A stretch of 64,000 nucleotides of DNA from Piscicola geometra (Eukaryota; Annelida; Clitellata; Hirudinida; Piscicolidae), in assembly GCA_943735955.1 (NCBI GenBank), contig OX030955.1:3798835-3862834 (forward strand), in the 5' to 3' direction. The notes under the pieces are model-generated. The model worked only from the letters and a program-made list of their open reading frames with translations, was not told the origin of the DNA and did no database searches. Both the position numbers and the translations under genes were made by a program. Positions 21,340 to 33,600 of the stretch are shown here, one piece after another (within the stretch, counting starts at the first letter, position 1; each line of letters opens with the position of its first letter).

Positions 21340-21821
21340 GAATCGAATATGTATTCCGTTAAGGCCTATGATTATTTGGTGGCTATACACATTTGTACGA
21401 GTGTTTTTATGGTGCTATACACTGTTTGTATGCATGTATTGCATGTGTGTATGTAACCGCTAGTAGGTATATAGTCGCTGATTTCTGGAGTGGGAAAAAA
21501 CATAGTCGATGTGCTTGCATACTTGCGTTGAACTGATGAGAGAAGAAAAAAACAACTTCATGAATGAGATGATTGCAACCCTCTGCGCCTGATAAAAACG
21601 TTACAATCGCAAAGTTACGTGATTGATTTAAATGTTCGTGTTTTAGGCTAGAAGTTGATTTTTCCTTGCAGCCTAGTTACCCCTAAATGACTGGACTACA
21701 GTGTAATCATAGCATGTTTGACACGATAAACATTTTCTAATATAACTTGTAGTATCAATTAGAAACTTAAATATTATAGCGCTGATTTTAAACCAAACAA
21801 CTAAACTGAACCACACAGAAG
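21340..21821. other. Region upstream of the acidic-protein gene
   Basis: No gene is recognised. It may hold the promoter and 5' exons of the 21822-23570 gene: CAG at 21814-21816 before AAGGTGGAG could be an acceptor, which would make the first annotated exon internal. Confidence 0.4.
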
Positions 21822-23570
21822 GTGGAGATGGAGCGTGATGACGGGATCGTTACCAAGCCCATAAGCTCCCTATTGCCTCTACCAGCTAGTGTCCTACACC
21901 TACTCAACCACAAAAAATGGAACACAACATATCAGCAACAAAAACAACGAACCCAACAACAAATACATAGGCAACAACATAAAACAGAATGTTTAAAAGA
22001 AGAGAATAGTACACCGCAAGACAAAATACAACCACTAAACAAGCAAGAAACGAACGCCGACATACAACACACCAAAAAAGACATTCCACTTTCTATCCCC
22101 AACCCCCAGAAAACTCAAAGTAATAAAGTATTACTTTTCTTAATTATATAATACGGTGAAAATGAAAAATATTGATAACAATAATTCTATAAATTATAAG
22201 TTTTGTGAAAAAATGATTTATATTTTAAAATTAAACCTTATTAAATTTCTTTGCAGAAAACGAAAAAGATACCGACAAACACATACCGAGACAACCAGCT
22301 CATGGGACAAACAACGATACAAATAAATTGGCAGACGTACAAAGAAGCATACAAGCCATCAACTTACACGACCAATGGTTTGTCCTTGACGAGAGGGAGC
22401 TCGAGGAATGTAAAAAGATGCAGCTCTCAATGGTTGAGATCTCAAAAGTTGACCTGGCTGATGAAGTGCTAGATAATCTAAAACAGCTGTTCAGGGACTT
22501 TGAAGATCATTCTAGCACATTTATTGATGTAACTAATGAAAAGAAAAAGTTCGATATTGACAATCAAAACAACACAAACAACCGATGTAAAAACAACAAA
22601 GAAAGCAATACTCTAAAACTCAGCGGACATGACAACAGCAGTAATTCAAGTAATAGTAGCAGTATCGATAACGGTGGCAGTAGCAGTGCGGATGGCAGCA
22701 ATAGTGGTTCCAGCGTTCAGAGTGGCGACAGCAAGAAGCATCCATCTGGCGGTGGTAGTGACTTCAGCTGCAGCAGCTACCACAGCGTCGAAAGCAGAGA
22801 ACGCTACGACTCCTGCCTTCACGACCACATCGACTCAGTCCTCGAAAACCACGACGTCCTGGTGGTGGATGATGATGATGACGTGCTGCTCGATGTAGGC
22901 GATGATGAACTTACCACCAAAGTTGCAACGAAAGTTGATGGCAGGGTTGATGACGAAGGAAATGATGACGAGGATGATAGAGAGGGAATTAAAGCTGATA
23001 GACGCAGTGTCGAGGGAAGGGTTGTGGCGTGTGATGAAGGTTCTAAAGAGAAGCATAAAAATGCTGGTTGTGAGGGTAAATATATGCGCTTCCAGTATAA
23101 CAAACAGAGTCATAATATCGTTAATAAAACAAACGTAGGAAATAGTAATGATTATGACATTGAAGAAGAAGATGACGATGACGACGATGATGAAGAGGAT
23201 AATGATGATTATACCAGTAGCAGCGAAGGAGGTTAAGATGATTGGATGAGTAATTGTGGAATTATTATTCATCTATTTACTTATAACAACTTTATTTTAT
23301 ATTTATTTGTAATTTAAAAAGTTTCTATTTATCGTGAAGGTCTATTTGTAACCTAAACGTAGTCCTGGTTTATTCACATAACACATAACCTGTGAACTAT
23401 TTTTAGATTGGAGTGATGATGATGAGGATGACGATGGTACTGGCGTTGAGGATGCTGAAATTGACGAAAAAGACAAAAGAAGAAACGGAAAAACTTTCTC
23501 GAAGGTTCAAGATAAAAAGCAAGGTGCTGTTTTTGAAGAGAATACAACGCCTCTTGTAGAAGAGGCTTGA
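21822..23570 (+). CDS. Unrecognised acidic, Ser/Asp-rich protein, three exons
   Basis: Exons 21822-22119, 22257-23231 and 23407-23570 join in phase and give 478 residues. I do not recognise the family. The N-terminus (DDGIVTKPISSLLPLPASVL) and a segment after the first splice (NLHDQWFVLDEREL, then VDLADEVLDNLKQLFRDFED, about residues 137-190) look folded and mostly helical. The rest is low complexity: a Gln/Asn-rich stretch, a Ser/Gly-rich stretch around 22640-22770, and long Asp/Glu runs ending EGDWSDDDEDDDGTG, then TTPLVEEA and TGA at 23568-23570. Such acidic tails are common in nuclear or chromatin-associated proteins, but this is only suggestive. The start is uncertain, because a CAG at 21814-21816 could be an acceptor. 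It is tail to tail with the giant repeat gene, 933 bp away. Confidence 0.72.
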
Positions 23571-24503
23571 ATCGCTTTATATTGTAGGGACAAATTAATT
23601 TGGATTGATCTTTAGAAAAAAAATATAACTATTTTTAAAAGATGATTTAAAAACTGGTATAGATATTTCTGTTCAAAAAATCCCAGCAAGAGTATTTTAC
23701 ATGCATTAATATAGAAATATGATTTTTTATCTTGTTCATTGAAACTATACGGTTCATAAAACTTGTTGAACTGTAATTCAAACTCATTCGTTCAACTTTA
23801 TTTTTCTCAATGAACTTTCACTTCAATTAAAGATTATTAATGTACCGATTAAATGATAAAAATCCCATTGAATATATTATGGAATATAGGAAACCAAAAA
23901 ATATCTCAAAACATGTTTTTATATATAAAAAACAAGTTAAAATTATCAAGAATGAAAGGATTAAAAAAGTCATAAAAGGCTTAACAGAATTAGGTTTATA
24001 AATTAAAAATATTTATGTATTATTATAGAATGAAAAATAGAGAAAATGATTGAATTTTTTCTAACTGATGACGATAACAGATAATAACAACAAGAAACCC
24101 AAGAACAACACTAATAAAAACAAAAACAACAATAATAAAAACAAATAAAAACAAAAACAAAAACAAACAAAAAATAGAAAAACGTTTACAATTGAAATAA
24201 AAGATTGAAATGATTGTGAATAAGATAAATATACATGATTAAACAGATTCGCATGGGTTATTAGTGCTTCACATTTTTAAACTAAACATATTTTTCAAGA
24301 ATATATAAATTGAGCAATGTTCAATATTCGAGTAAACAATTTAATTAACAAAAAGAAAAAAAATTATATTAAAAAATAAGTTTGAATCAATTATGAAATA
24401 TATAAAACGTTAGAAAATATATAATAGAAAAGAAGAAAAAAACAAAATTTTTTTTAATAATTGTAATTTATTAATATCTAAAATTAGTTCAAGTAAATAT
24501 TTT
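23571..24503. other. Convergent intergenic region
   Basis: Very AT-rich DNA between two 3' ends. A-rich simple sequence of ACAAAAACAA type lies at about 24085-24180. It presumably holds both 3' untranslated regions; no further gene is seen. Confidence 0.55.
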
Positions 24504-24618
24504 TCAGCAAATCTTTTTGCCTTCCTTTATATGCTCAAGGCACAACGTCTCCAGAAGAAGAACAAGTCTTTCAAAGGACTCATGACCTTTCGACTCTTCT
24601 TCTAACTCATGGAAAGCG
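24504..24618 (-). other. Last exon of the giant repeat gene
   Basis: The acceptor TTTCTTTTTCAG precedes 24618. The 115-nt exon completes a split Val codon, continues AFHELEEESKGHESF and LVLLLETLCLEHIKEG, and stops with TGA at 24506-24504. Its Leu/Glu pattern predicts two amphipathic helices continuous with GELLLELC at the end of the large exon. Together they form a small C-terminal domain unlike the repeats. Confidence 0.75.
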
Positions 24619-27600
24619 CTGAAAAAGAAATAAAATAATAAAATAAATTGGAAAAAAACTAATTAAAATTTGATATAAAAATTGGAATAATATAAAGAAT
24701 GCAAATGTAAAAGTAAAAATATAAAGAAGGAAGAAATTATAAAGGAATCTTGAAGAGCTGTACACTTACACGCAGAGTTCCAATAGAAGTTCTCCGGTGG
24801 GAAGAGTCATGTGGTCAGGACGAGTGGGACTGGGCATGATGATAGTGGGAGAAGAAGTGCTGAATGCTCCGGTGATGCTGATGGTTGTGTTATCGCTAGT
24901 GGAAAAAACGTAGCTTTTAGTGCTAGTAGTAAAGACAAAGGTAGTGTCATCAGTTATTGTAGAAGGCATTGATGAAGTAGGAAGAGCTGTGGTGGGTGAA
25001 GAGGATGTGAATTCTTGTGATTTGGTGGGAATGAGAATGATGGTAGTGTCAGAAATTTGTATTGTTGGTGTGGAAAAGGTGATAGGAACAGTAGTGGATT
25101 CGGTTGTATCGATCTCTGCAGCAACAGTAGTTTCGAGTGTAGTGATTGTTGCATTAATGTCAAGTGTCGTTGGGATAGTTGTAGCAGTGTCAAGCAGTGT
25201 GGTTTCAGTTGTAGCAGTGTCGAGAAGTGTGGTTTCAGTTGTCGCAGTGTCGGAGAGAGTGGTTTCAGTTGTTGCAGTATCGAGAAGTGTGGTTTCAGTT
25301 GTCGCAGTGTCGAGCAGTGTGGTTTCAGTTGTAGCAGTGTCAAGGAGTGGTGTTTCAGTTGTAGCAGTGTCGAGAAGTGTGGTTTCAGTTGTAGCAGTGT
25401 CGAGAAGTGTGGTTTTAGTTGTCGCAGTGTCGAGCAGTGTGGTTTCAGTTGTAGCAGTGTCAAGGAGTGGTGTTTCAGTGGTAGCAGTGTCAAAGAGAGT
25501 GGTTTCAGATGTAGCATCAACTTCTTCCACTTCAGTTACGTCTTCTATCGATGGTGTGAAAGATGTGATAGGAACAGTAGTGAATTCGGTTTTTTCGATC
25601 TCGGCAGCAACAGTAGTTTCGAGTGTTGTGATTGTTGCATTAATGTCAAGTGTCGTTGGGATAGTTGTAGCAGTGTCGAGATGTGTGGTTTCAGTTGTAG
25701 CAGTGTCAAGGAGTGTGGTTTCAGTTGTAGCAGTGTCGAGGAGTGTGGTTTCAGTTGTAACAGTGTCGAAGAGTGTGGTTTCAGTTGTAGCAGTGTCGAA
25801 GAGAGTGGTTTCAGTTGTAGCAGTGTCAAGCAGTGTGGTTTCAGTTGTAGCAGTGTCAAGTAGTGTGGTTTCAGTTGTAGCAGTGTCAAGTAGTGTGATT
25901 TCAGTTGTAGCAGTGTCATTGAGAGTGGTTTCAGATGTAGCATCAACTTCTTCCACTTCAGTTACGTCTTCTATTGATGGTGTGAAAAATGTGATAGGAA
26001 CAGTAGTGGATTCGGTTGTTTCGATCTCTGCAGCAACAGTTGTTTCGAGTGTTGTGATTGTTGCATTAATGTCAAGTGTCGTTGGGATAGTTGTAGCAGT
26101 GTCGAGATGTGTGGTTTCAGTTGTAGCAGTGTCAAGGAGTGTGGTTTCAGTTGTAGCAGTGTCGAGGAGTGTGGTTTCAGTTGTAACAGTGTCGAAGAGT
26201 GTGGTTTCAGTTGTAGCAGTGTCGAAGAGAGTGGTTACAGTTGTAGCAGTGTCAAGCAGTGTGGTTTCAGTTGTAGCAGTGTCGAGAAGTGTGGTTTTAG
26301 TTGTCGCAGTGTCGAGAAGTGTGGATTCAGTTGTAGCAGTGTCAAGTAGTGTGGTTTCAGTTGTAGCAGTGTCATTGAGAGTGGTTTCAGATGTATCATC
26401 AACTTCTTCCACTTCAGTTACGTCTTCTATTGATGGTGTGAAAAATGTGATAGGAACAGTAGTGGATTCGGTTGTTTCGATCTCTGCAGCAACAGTTGTT
26501 TCGAGTGTTGTGATTGTTGCATTAATGTCAAGTGTCGTTGGGATAGTTGTAGCAGTGTCGAGATGTGTGGTTTCAGTTGTAGCAGTGTCAAGGAGTGTGG
26601 TTTCAGTTGTAGCAGTGTCGAGGAGTGTGGTTTCAGTTGTAACAGTGTCGAAGAGTGTGGTTTCAGTTGTAGCAGTGTCGAAGAGAGTGGTTACAGTTGT
26701 AGCAGTGTCAAGCAGTGTGGTTTCAGTTGTAGCAGTGTCGAGAAGTGTGGTTTTAGTTGTCGCAGTGTCGAGAAGTGTGGATTCAGTTGTAGCAGTGTCA
26801 AGTAGTGTGGTTTCAGTTGTAGCAGTGTCATTGAGAGTGGTTTCAGATGTATCATCAACTTCTTCCACTTCAGTTACGTCTTCTATTGATGGTGTGAAAG
26901 ATGTGATAGGAACAGTAGTGGATTCGGTTGTTTCGATCTCTGCAGAAACAGTAGTTTCGAGTGTTGTGATTGTTGCATTAATGTCAAGTGTCGTTGGGAT
27001 AGTTGTAGCAGTGTCGAGATGTGTGGTTTCAGATGTAGCAGTGTCGAGGAGTGTGGTTTCAGTTGTAGCAGTGTCGAAGAGAGTGGTTTCAGTTGTAGAA
27101 GTGTCAAGCAGTGTGGTTTCAGTTGTAGCAGTGTCAAGGAGTGGTGTTTCAGTTGTAGCAGTGTCAAAGAGTGTGGTTTCAGTTGTAGCAGTGTCGAGGA
27201 GCGTGGTTTCAGTTGTAGCAGTGTCGAGAAGTGTGGTTTCAGTTGTAGCAGTGTCAAGTAGTGTGGTTTCAGTTTTAGCAGTGTCAAGTAGTGTGGTTTC
27301 AGTTGTAGCAGTGTCAAAGAGAGTGGTTTCAGTTGTAACATAAACTTCTTCCACTTCAGTTACGTCTTCTATTGATGGTGTGAAAGATGTGATAGGAACA
27401 GTAGTGGATTCGGTTGTTTCGATCTCTGCAGCAACAGTAGTTTCGAGTGTTGTGAGTGTTGCATTAATGTCAAGTGTCGTTGAGATTGTTGTAGGAGTGT
27501 CGAGATGTGTGGTTTCAGTTGTAGCAGTGTCGAGGAGTGAGGTTTCAGTTGTAACAGTGTCGAAGAGAGGTTTTTCGGTTGTAAGAGTGGAGAGGAGTGT

Positions 27601-30600
27601 AGTTTCAGTTGTAGCAGTGTCAAGTAGTGTGGTTTCAGTTATAGCAGTGTCAAGTAGTGTGGTTTTAGTTGTAGCAGTGTCAAGTAGTGTGGTTTCAGTT
27701 GTAGCAGTGTCGAAGAGAGTGGTTTCAGTTGTAGCAGTGTCAAGGAGTGTGGTTTCAGTTGTAGCAGTGCCAAGGAGTGTGGTTTCAGTTGAAGCAGTGT
27801 CAAGGAGTGTGGTTTCAGTTGTAACAGTGTCGAGGAGTGTGGTTTCAGTTGTAGCAGTGTCAAGCAGTGTGGTTTCAGTTGTCACAGTGTCGAGAAGTGT
27901 GGTGTTAGTTGTCGCAGTGTCGAGCAGTGTGGTTTCAGTTGTAGCAGTGTCAAGGAGTGGTGTTTCAGTTGTAGCAGTGTCGAGATGTGTGGTTTCAGTT
28001 GTAGCAGTGTCAAGGAGTGTGGTTTCAGTTGTAGAAGTGTCGAGGAGTGTGGTTTCAGTTGTAGCAGTGTCGAAGAGAGTGGTTTCAGTTGTAGAAGTGT
28101 CAAGCAGTGTGGTTTCAGTTGTAGCAGTGTCGAGAAGTGTGGTTTCAGTTGTAGCAGTGTCAAGTAGTGTGGTTTCAGTTATAGCAGTGTCAAGTAGTGT
28201 GGTTTCGGTTGTAGCAGTGTCAAGGAGTGGTGTTTCAGTTGTAGCAGTGTCAAGCAGTGTGGTTTCAGTTGTAGCAGTGTCGAGAAGTGTGGTTTTAGTT
28301 GTCGCAGTGTCGAGAAGTGTGGATTCAGTTGTAGCAGTGTCAAGTAGTGTGGTTTCAGTTGTAGCAGTGTCATTGAGAGTGGTTTCAGATGTATCATCAA
28401 CTTCTTCCACTTCAGTTACGTCTTCTATTGATGGTGTGAAAAATGTGATAGGAACAGTAGTGGATTCGGTTGTTTCGATCTCTGCAGCAACAGTTGTTTC
28501 GAGTGTTGTGATTGTTGCATTAATGTCAAGTGTCGTTGGGATAGTTGTAGCAGTGTCGAGATGTGTGGTTTCAGTTGTAGCAGTGTCAAGGAGTGTGGTT
28601 TCAGTTGTAGCAGTGTCGAGGAGTGTGGTTTCAGTTGTAACAGTGTCGAAGAGTGTGGTTTCAGTTGTAGCAGTGTCGAAGAGAGTGGTTACAGTTGTAG
28701 CAGTGTCAAGCAGTGTGGTTTCAGTTGTAGCAGTGTCGAGAAGTGTGGTTTTAGTTGTCGCAGTGTCGAGAAGTGTGGATTCAGTTGTAGCAGTGTCAAG
28801 TAGTGTGGTTTCAGTTGTAGCAGTGTCATTGAGAGTGGTTTCAGATGTATCATCAACTTCTTCCACTTCAGTTACGTCTTCTATTGATGGTGTGAAAGAT
28901 GTGATAGGAACAGTAGTGGATTCGGTTGTTTCGATCTCTGCAGAAACAGTAGTTTCGAGTGTTGTGATTGTTGCATTAATGTCAAGTGTCGTTGGGATAG
29001 TTGTAGCAGTGTCGAGATGTGTGGTTTCAGATGTAGCAGTGTCGAGGAGTGTGGTTTCAGTTGTAGCAGTGTCGAAGAGAGTGGTTTCAGTTGTAGAAGT
29101 GTCAAGCAGTGTGGTTTCAGTTGTAGCAGTGTCGAGAAGTGTGGTTTCAGTTGTAGCAGTGTCAAGTAGTGTGGTTTCAGTTATAGCAGTGTCAAGTAGT
29201 GTGGTTTCGGTTGTAGCAGTGTCAAGGAGTGGTGTTTCAGTTGTAGCAGTGTCAAAGAGTGTGGTTTCAGTTGTAGCAGTGTCGAGGAGCGTGGTTTCAG
29301 TTGTAGCAGTGTCGAGAAGTGTGGTTTCAGTTGTAGCAGTGTCAAGTAGTGTGGTTTCAGTTTTAGCAGTGTCAAGTAGTGTGGTTTCAGTTGTAGCAGT
29401 GTCAAAGAGAGTGGTTTCAGTTGTAACATAAACTTCTTCCACTTCAGTTACGTCTTCTATTGATGGTGTGAAAGATGTGATAGGAACAGTAGTGGATTCG
29501 GTTGTTTCGATCTCTGCAGCAACAGTAGTTTCGAGTGTTGTGAGTGTTGCATTAATGTCAAGTGTCGTTGAGATTGTTGTAGGAGTGTCGAGATGTGTGG
29601 TTTCAGTTGTAGCAGTGTCGAGGAGTGAGGTTTCAGTTGTAACAGTGTCGAAGAGAGGTTTTTCGGTTGTAAGAGTGGAGAGGAGTGTAGTTTTAGTTGT
29701 AGCAGTGTCAAGTAGTGTGGTTTCAGTTGTAACAGTGTCGAAGAGTGTGGTTTCAGTTGTAGCAGTGTCGAAGAGAGTGGTTACAGTTGTAGCAGTGTCA
29801 AGCAGTGTGGTTTCAGTTGTAGCAGTGTCGAGAAGTGTGGTTTTAGTTGTCGCAGTGTCGAGAAGTGTGGATTCAGTTGTAGCAGTGTCAAGTAGTGTGG
29901 TTTCAGTTGTAGCAGTGTCATTGAGAGTGGTTTCAGATGTATCATCAACTTCTTCCACTTCAGTTACGTCTTCTATTGATGGTGTGAAAGATGTGATAGG
30001 AACAGTAGTGGATTCGGTTGTTTCGATCTCTGCAGAAACAGTAGTTTCGAGTGTTGTGATTGTTGCATTAATGTCAAGTGTCGTTGGGATAGTTGTAGCA
30101 GTGTCGAGATGTGTGGTTTCAGATGTAGCAGTGTCGAGGAGTGTGGTTTCAGTTGTAGCAGTGTCGAAGAGAGTGGTTTCAGTTGTAGAAGTGTCAAGCA
30201 GTGTGGTTTCAGTTGTAGCAGTGTCGAGAAGTGTGGTTTCAGTTGTAGCAGTGTCAAGTAGTGTGGTTTCAGTTATAGCAGTGTCAAGTAGTGTGGTTTC
30301 GGTTGTAGCAGTGTCAAGGAGTGGTGTTTCAGTTGTAGCAGTGTCAAAGAGTGTGGTTTCAGTTGTAGCAGTGTCGAGGAGCGTGGTTTCAGTTGTAGCA
30401 GTGTCGAGAAGTGTGGTTTCAGTTGTAGCAGTGTCAAGTAGTGTGGTTTCAGTTTTAGCAGTGTCAAGTAGTGTGGTTTCAGTTGTAGCAGTGTCAAAGA
30501 GAGTGGTTTCAGTTGTAACATAAACTTCTTCCACTTCAGTTACGTCTTCTATTGATGGTGTGAAAGATGTGATAGGAACAGTAGTGGATTCGGTTGTTTC

Positions 30601-33600
30601 GATCTCTGCAGCAACAGTAGTTTCGAGTGTTGTGAGTGTTGCATTAATGTCAAGTGTCGTTGAGATTGTTGTAGGAGTGTCGAGATGTGTGGTTTCAGTT
30701 GTAGCAGTGTCGAGGAGTGAGGTTTCAGTTGTAACAGTGTCGAAGAGAGGTTTTTCGGTTGTAAGAGTGGAGAGGAGTGTAGTTTCAGTTGTAGCAGTGT
30801 CAAGTAGTGTGGTTTCAGTTATAGCAGTGTCAAGTAGTGTGGTTTTAGTTGTAGCAGTGTCAAGTAGTGTGGTTTCAGTTGTAGCAGTGTCGAAGAGAGT
30901 GGTTTCAGTTGTAGCAGTGTCAAGGAGTGTGGTTTCAGTTGTAGCAGTGCCAAGGAGTGTGGTTTCAGTTGAAGCAGTGTCAAGGAGTGTGGTTTCAGTT
31001 GTAACAGTGTCGAGGAGTGTGGTTTCAGTTGTAGCAGTGTCAAGCAGTGTGGTTTCAGTTGTCACAGTGTCGAGAAGTGTGGTGTTAGTTGTCGCAGTGT
31101 CGAGCAGTGTGGTTTCAGTTGTAGCAGTGTCAAGGAGTGGTGTTTCAGTTGTAGCAGTGTCGAGATGTGTGGTTTCAGTTGTAGCAGTGTCAAGGAGTGT
31201 GGTTTCAGTTGTAGAAGTGTCGAGGAGTGTGGTTTCAGTTGTAGCAGTGTCGAAGAGAGTGGTTTCAGTTGTAGAAGTGTCAAGCAGTGTGGTTTCAGTT
31301 GTAGCAGTGTCGAGAAGTGTGGTTTCAGTTGTAGCAGTGTCAAGTAGTGTGGTTTCAGTTATAGCAGTGTCAAGTAGTGTGGTTTCGGTTGTAGCAGTGT
31401 CAAGGAGTGGTGTTTCAGTTGTAGCAGTGTCAAGCAGTGTGGTTTCAGTTGTAGCAGTGTCGAGAAGTGTGGTTTTAGTTGTCGCAGTGTCGAGCAGTGT
31501 GGTTTCAGTTGTAGCAGTGTCAAGGAGTGGTGTTTCAGTTGTAGCAGTGTCGAGAAGTGTGGTTTCAGTTGTAGCAGTGTCAAGTAGTGTGGTTTCAGTT
31601 GAAGCAGTGTCATTGAGAGTGGTTTCAGATGTAGCATCAACTTCTTCCACTTCAGTTACGTCTTCTATTGATGGTGTGAAAAATGTGATAGGAACAGTAG
31701 TGGATTCGGTTGTTTCGATCTCTGCAGCAACAGTAGTTTCGAGTGTTGTGATTGTTGCATTAATGTCAAGTGTCGTTGGGATAGTTGTAGCAGTGTCGAG
31801 AAGTGTGGTTTTAGTTGTCGCAGTGTCGAGCAGTGTGGTTTCAGTTGTAGCAGTGTCAAGGAGTGGTGTTTCAGTTGTAGCAGTGTCAAGGAGTGTGGTT
31901 TCAGTTGTAGCAGTGTCAAGGAGTGTGGTTTCAGTTGTAACAGTGTCGAGGAGTGTGGTTTCAGTTGTAGCAGTGTCGAGAAGTGTGGTTTTAGTTGTCG
32001 CAGTGTCGAGCAGTGTGGTTTCAGTTGTAGCAGTGTCAAGGAGTGGTGTTTCAGTTGTAGCAGTGTCGAGAAGTGTGGTTTCAGTTGTAGCAGTGTCAAG
32101 TAGTGTGGATTCAGTTGTAGCAGTGTCATAGAGTGGGGTTTCAGATGTAGCATCAACTTCTTCCACTTCAGTTACGTCTTCTATTGATGGTGTGAAAGAT
32201 GTGATAGGAACAGTAGTGAATTCGGTTTTTTCGATCTCTGCAGCAACAGTAGTTTCGAGTGTTGTGATTGTTGCATTAATGTCAAGTGTCGTTGGGATAG
32301 TTGTAGCAGTGTCGAGATGTGTGGTTTCAGTTGTAGCAGTGTCAAGGAGTGGGGTTTCAGTTGTAGCAGTATCGAGGAGTGTGGTTTCAGTTGTAACAGT
32401 GTCGAAGAGTGTGGTTTCAGTTGTAGCAGTGTCGAAGAGAGTGGTTACAGTTGTAGCAGTGTCAAGCAGTGTGATTTCAGTTGTAGCAGTGTCGAGAAGT
32501 GTGGTTTTAGTTGTCGCAGTGTCGAGAAGTGTGGTTTCAGTTGTAGCAGTGTCAAGTAGTGTGGTTTCAGTTGTAGCAGTGTCATTGAGAGTGGTTTCAG
32601 ATGTATCATCAACTTCTTCCACTTCAGTTACGTCTTCTATTGATGGTGTGGAAGATGTGATAGGAACAGTAGTGGATTCGGTTGTTTCGATCTCTGCAGC
32701 AACAGTAGTTTCGAGTGTTGTGAGTGTTGCATTAATGTCAAGTGTCGTTGGGATAGTTGTAGCAGTGTCGAGAAGTGTGGTTTTAGTTGTAGCAGTGTCG
32801 AAGAGAGTGGTTACAGTTGTAGCAGTGTCAATGAGTGGTGTTTCAGTTGTAGCAGTGTCAAGGAGTGTGCTTTCGGTTGTAACAGTGTCGACGAGTGTGG
32901 TTTCAGTTGTAGCAGTGTCAAGAAGTGTGGTTTCAGTTGTAGCAGTGTCAAGGAGTGTGGTTTCAGTTGTTACAGTGTCGAGGAGTGTGGTTTCAGTTGT
33001 AGCAGTGTCAAGTAGTGTGGTTTCAGTTGTAGCAGTGTCGAAGAGTGTGGTTTCAGTTGTAGCATTGTCAAGTAGTGTGGTTTCAGTTGTAGCAGTGTCG
33101 AAGAGAGTGGTTTCAGTTGTAACATCAACTTCTTCCACTTCAGTTACGTCTTCTATTGATGGTGTGAAAGATGTGATAGGAACAGTTGTGAATTCGGTTG
33201 TTTCGATCTCTTCAGCAACAGTAGTTTCGAGTGTTGTGATTGTTGCATTAATGTCAAGTGTCGTTGGGATAGTTGTAGCAGTGTCGAGATGTGTGGTTTC
33301 AGTTGAAGCAGTGTCAAGGAGTGTGGTTTCAGTTGTAGCAGTGTCGAAAGGAGGGGTTACAGTTGTAGCAGTGTCAAGCAGTGTGGCTTCAGTTGTAGCA
33401 GTGTCAAGCAATGTGGTTTCAGTTGTAGCAGTGTCGAGAAGTGTGGTTTCAGTTGTCGCAGTGTCGAGCATTGTGGTTTCAGTTGTAGCAGTATAAAGGA
33501 GTGGTGTTTCAGTTGTAGCAGTGTCAAGGAGTGTGGTTTCAGTTGTAACAGTGTCGAGGAGTGTGGTTTCAGTTGTAGCAGTGTCAAGCAGTGTGGTTTC

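Noticed and set aside
22646..23272. Minus-strand open frames opposite the acidic-protein gene
   Set aside because: They mirror Ser- and Asp-rich triplet tracts of the plus-strand coding exon and have no support of their own.
24766..24768. TAA as the true end of the giant protein
   Set aside because: It is embedded in a consensus donor, and the frame continues in phase through a good acceptor at 24619-24620 into a coding-like exon. Unspliced use remains possible.
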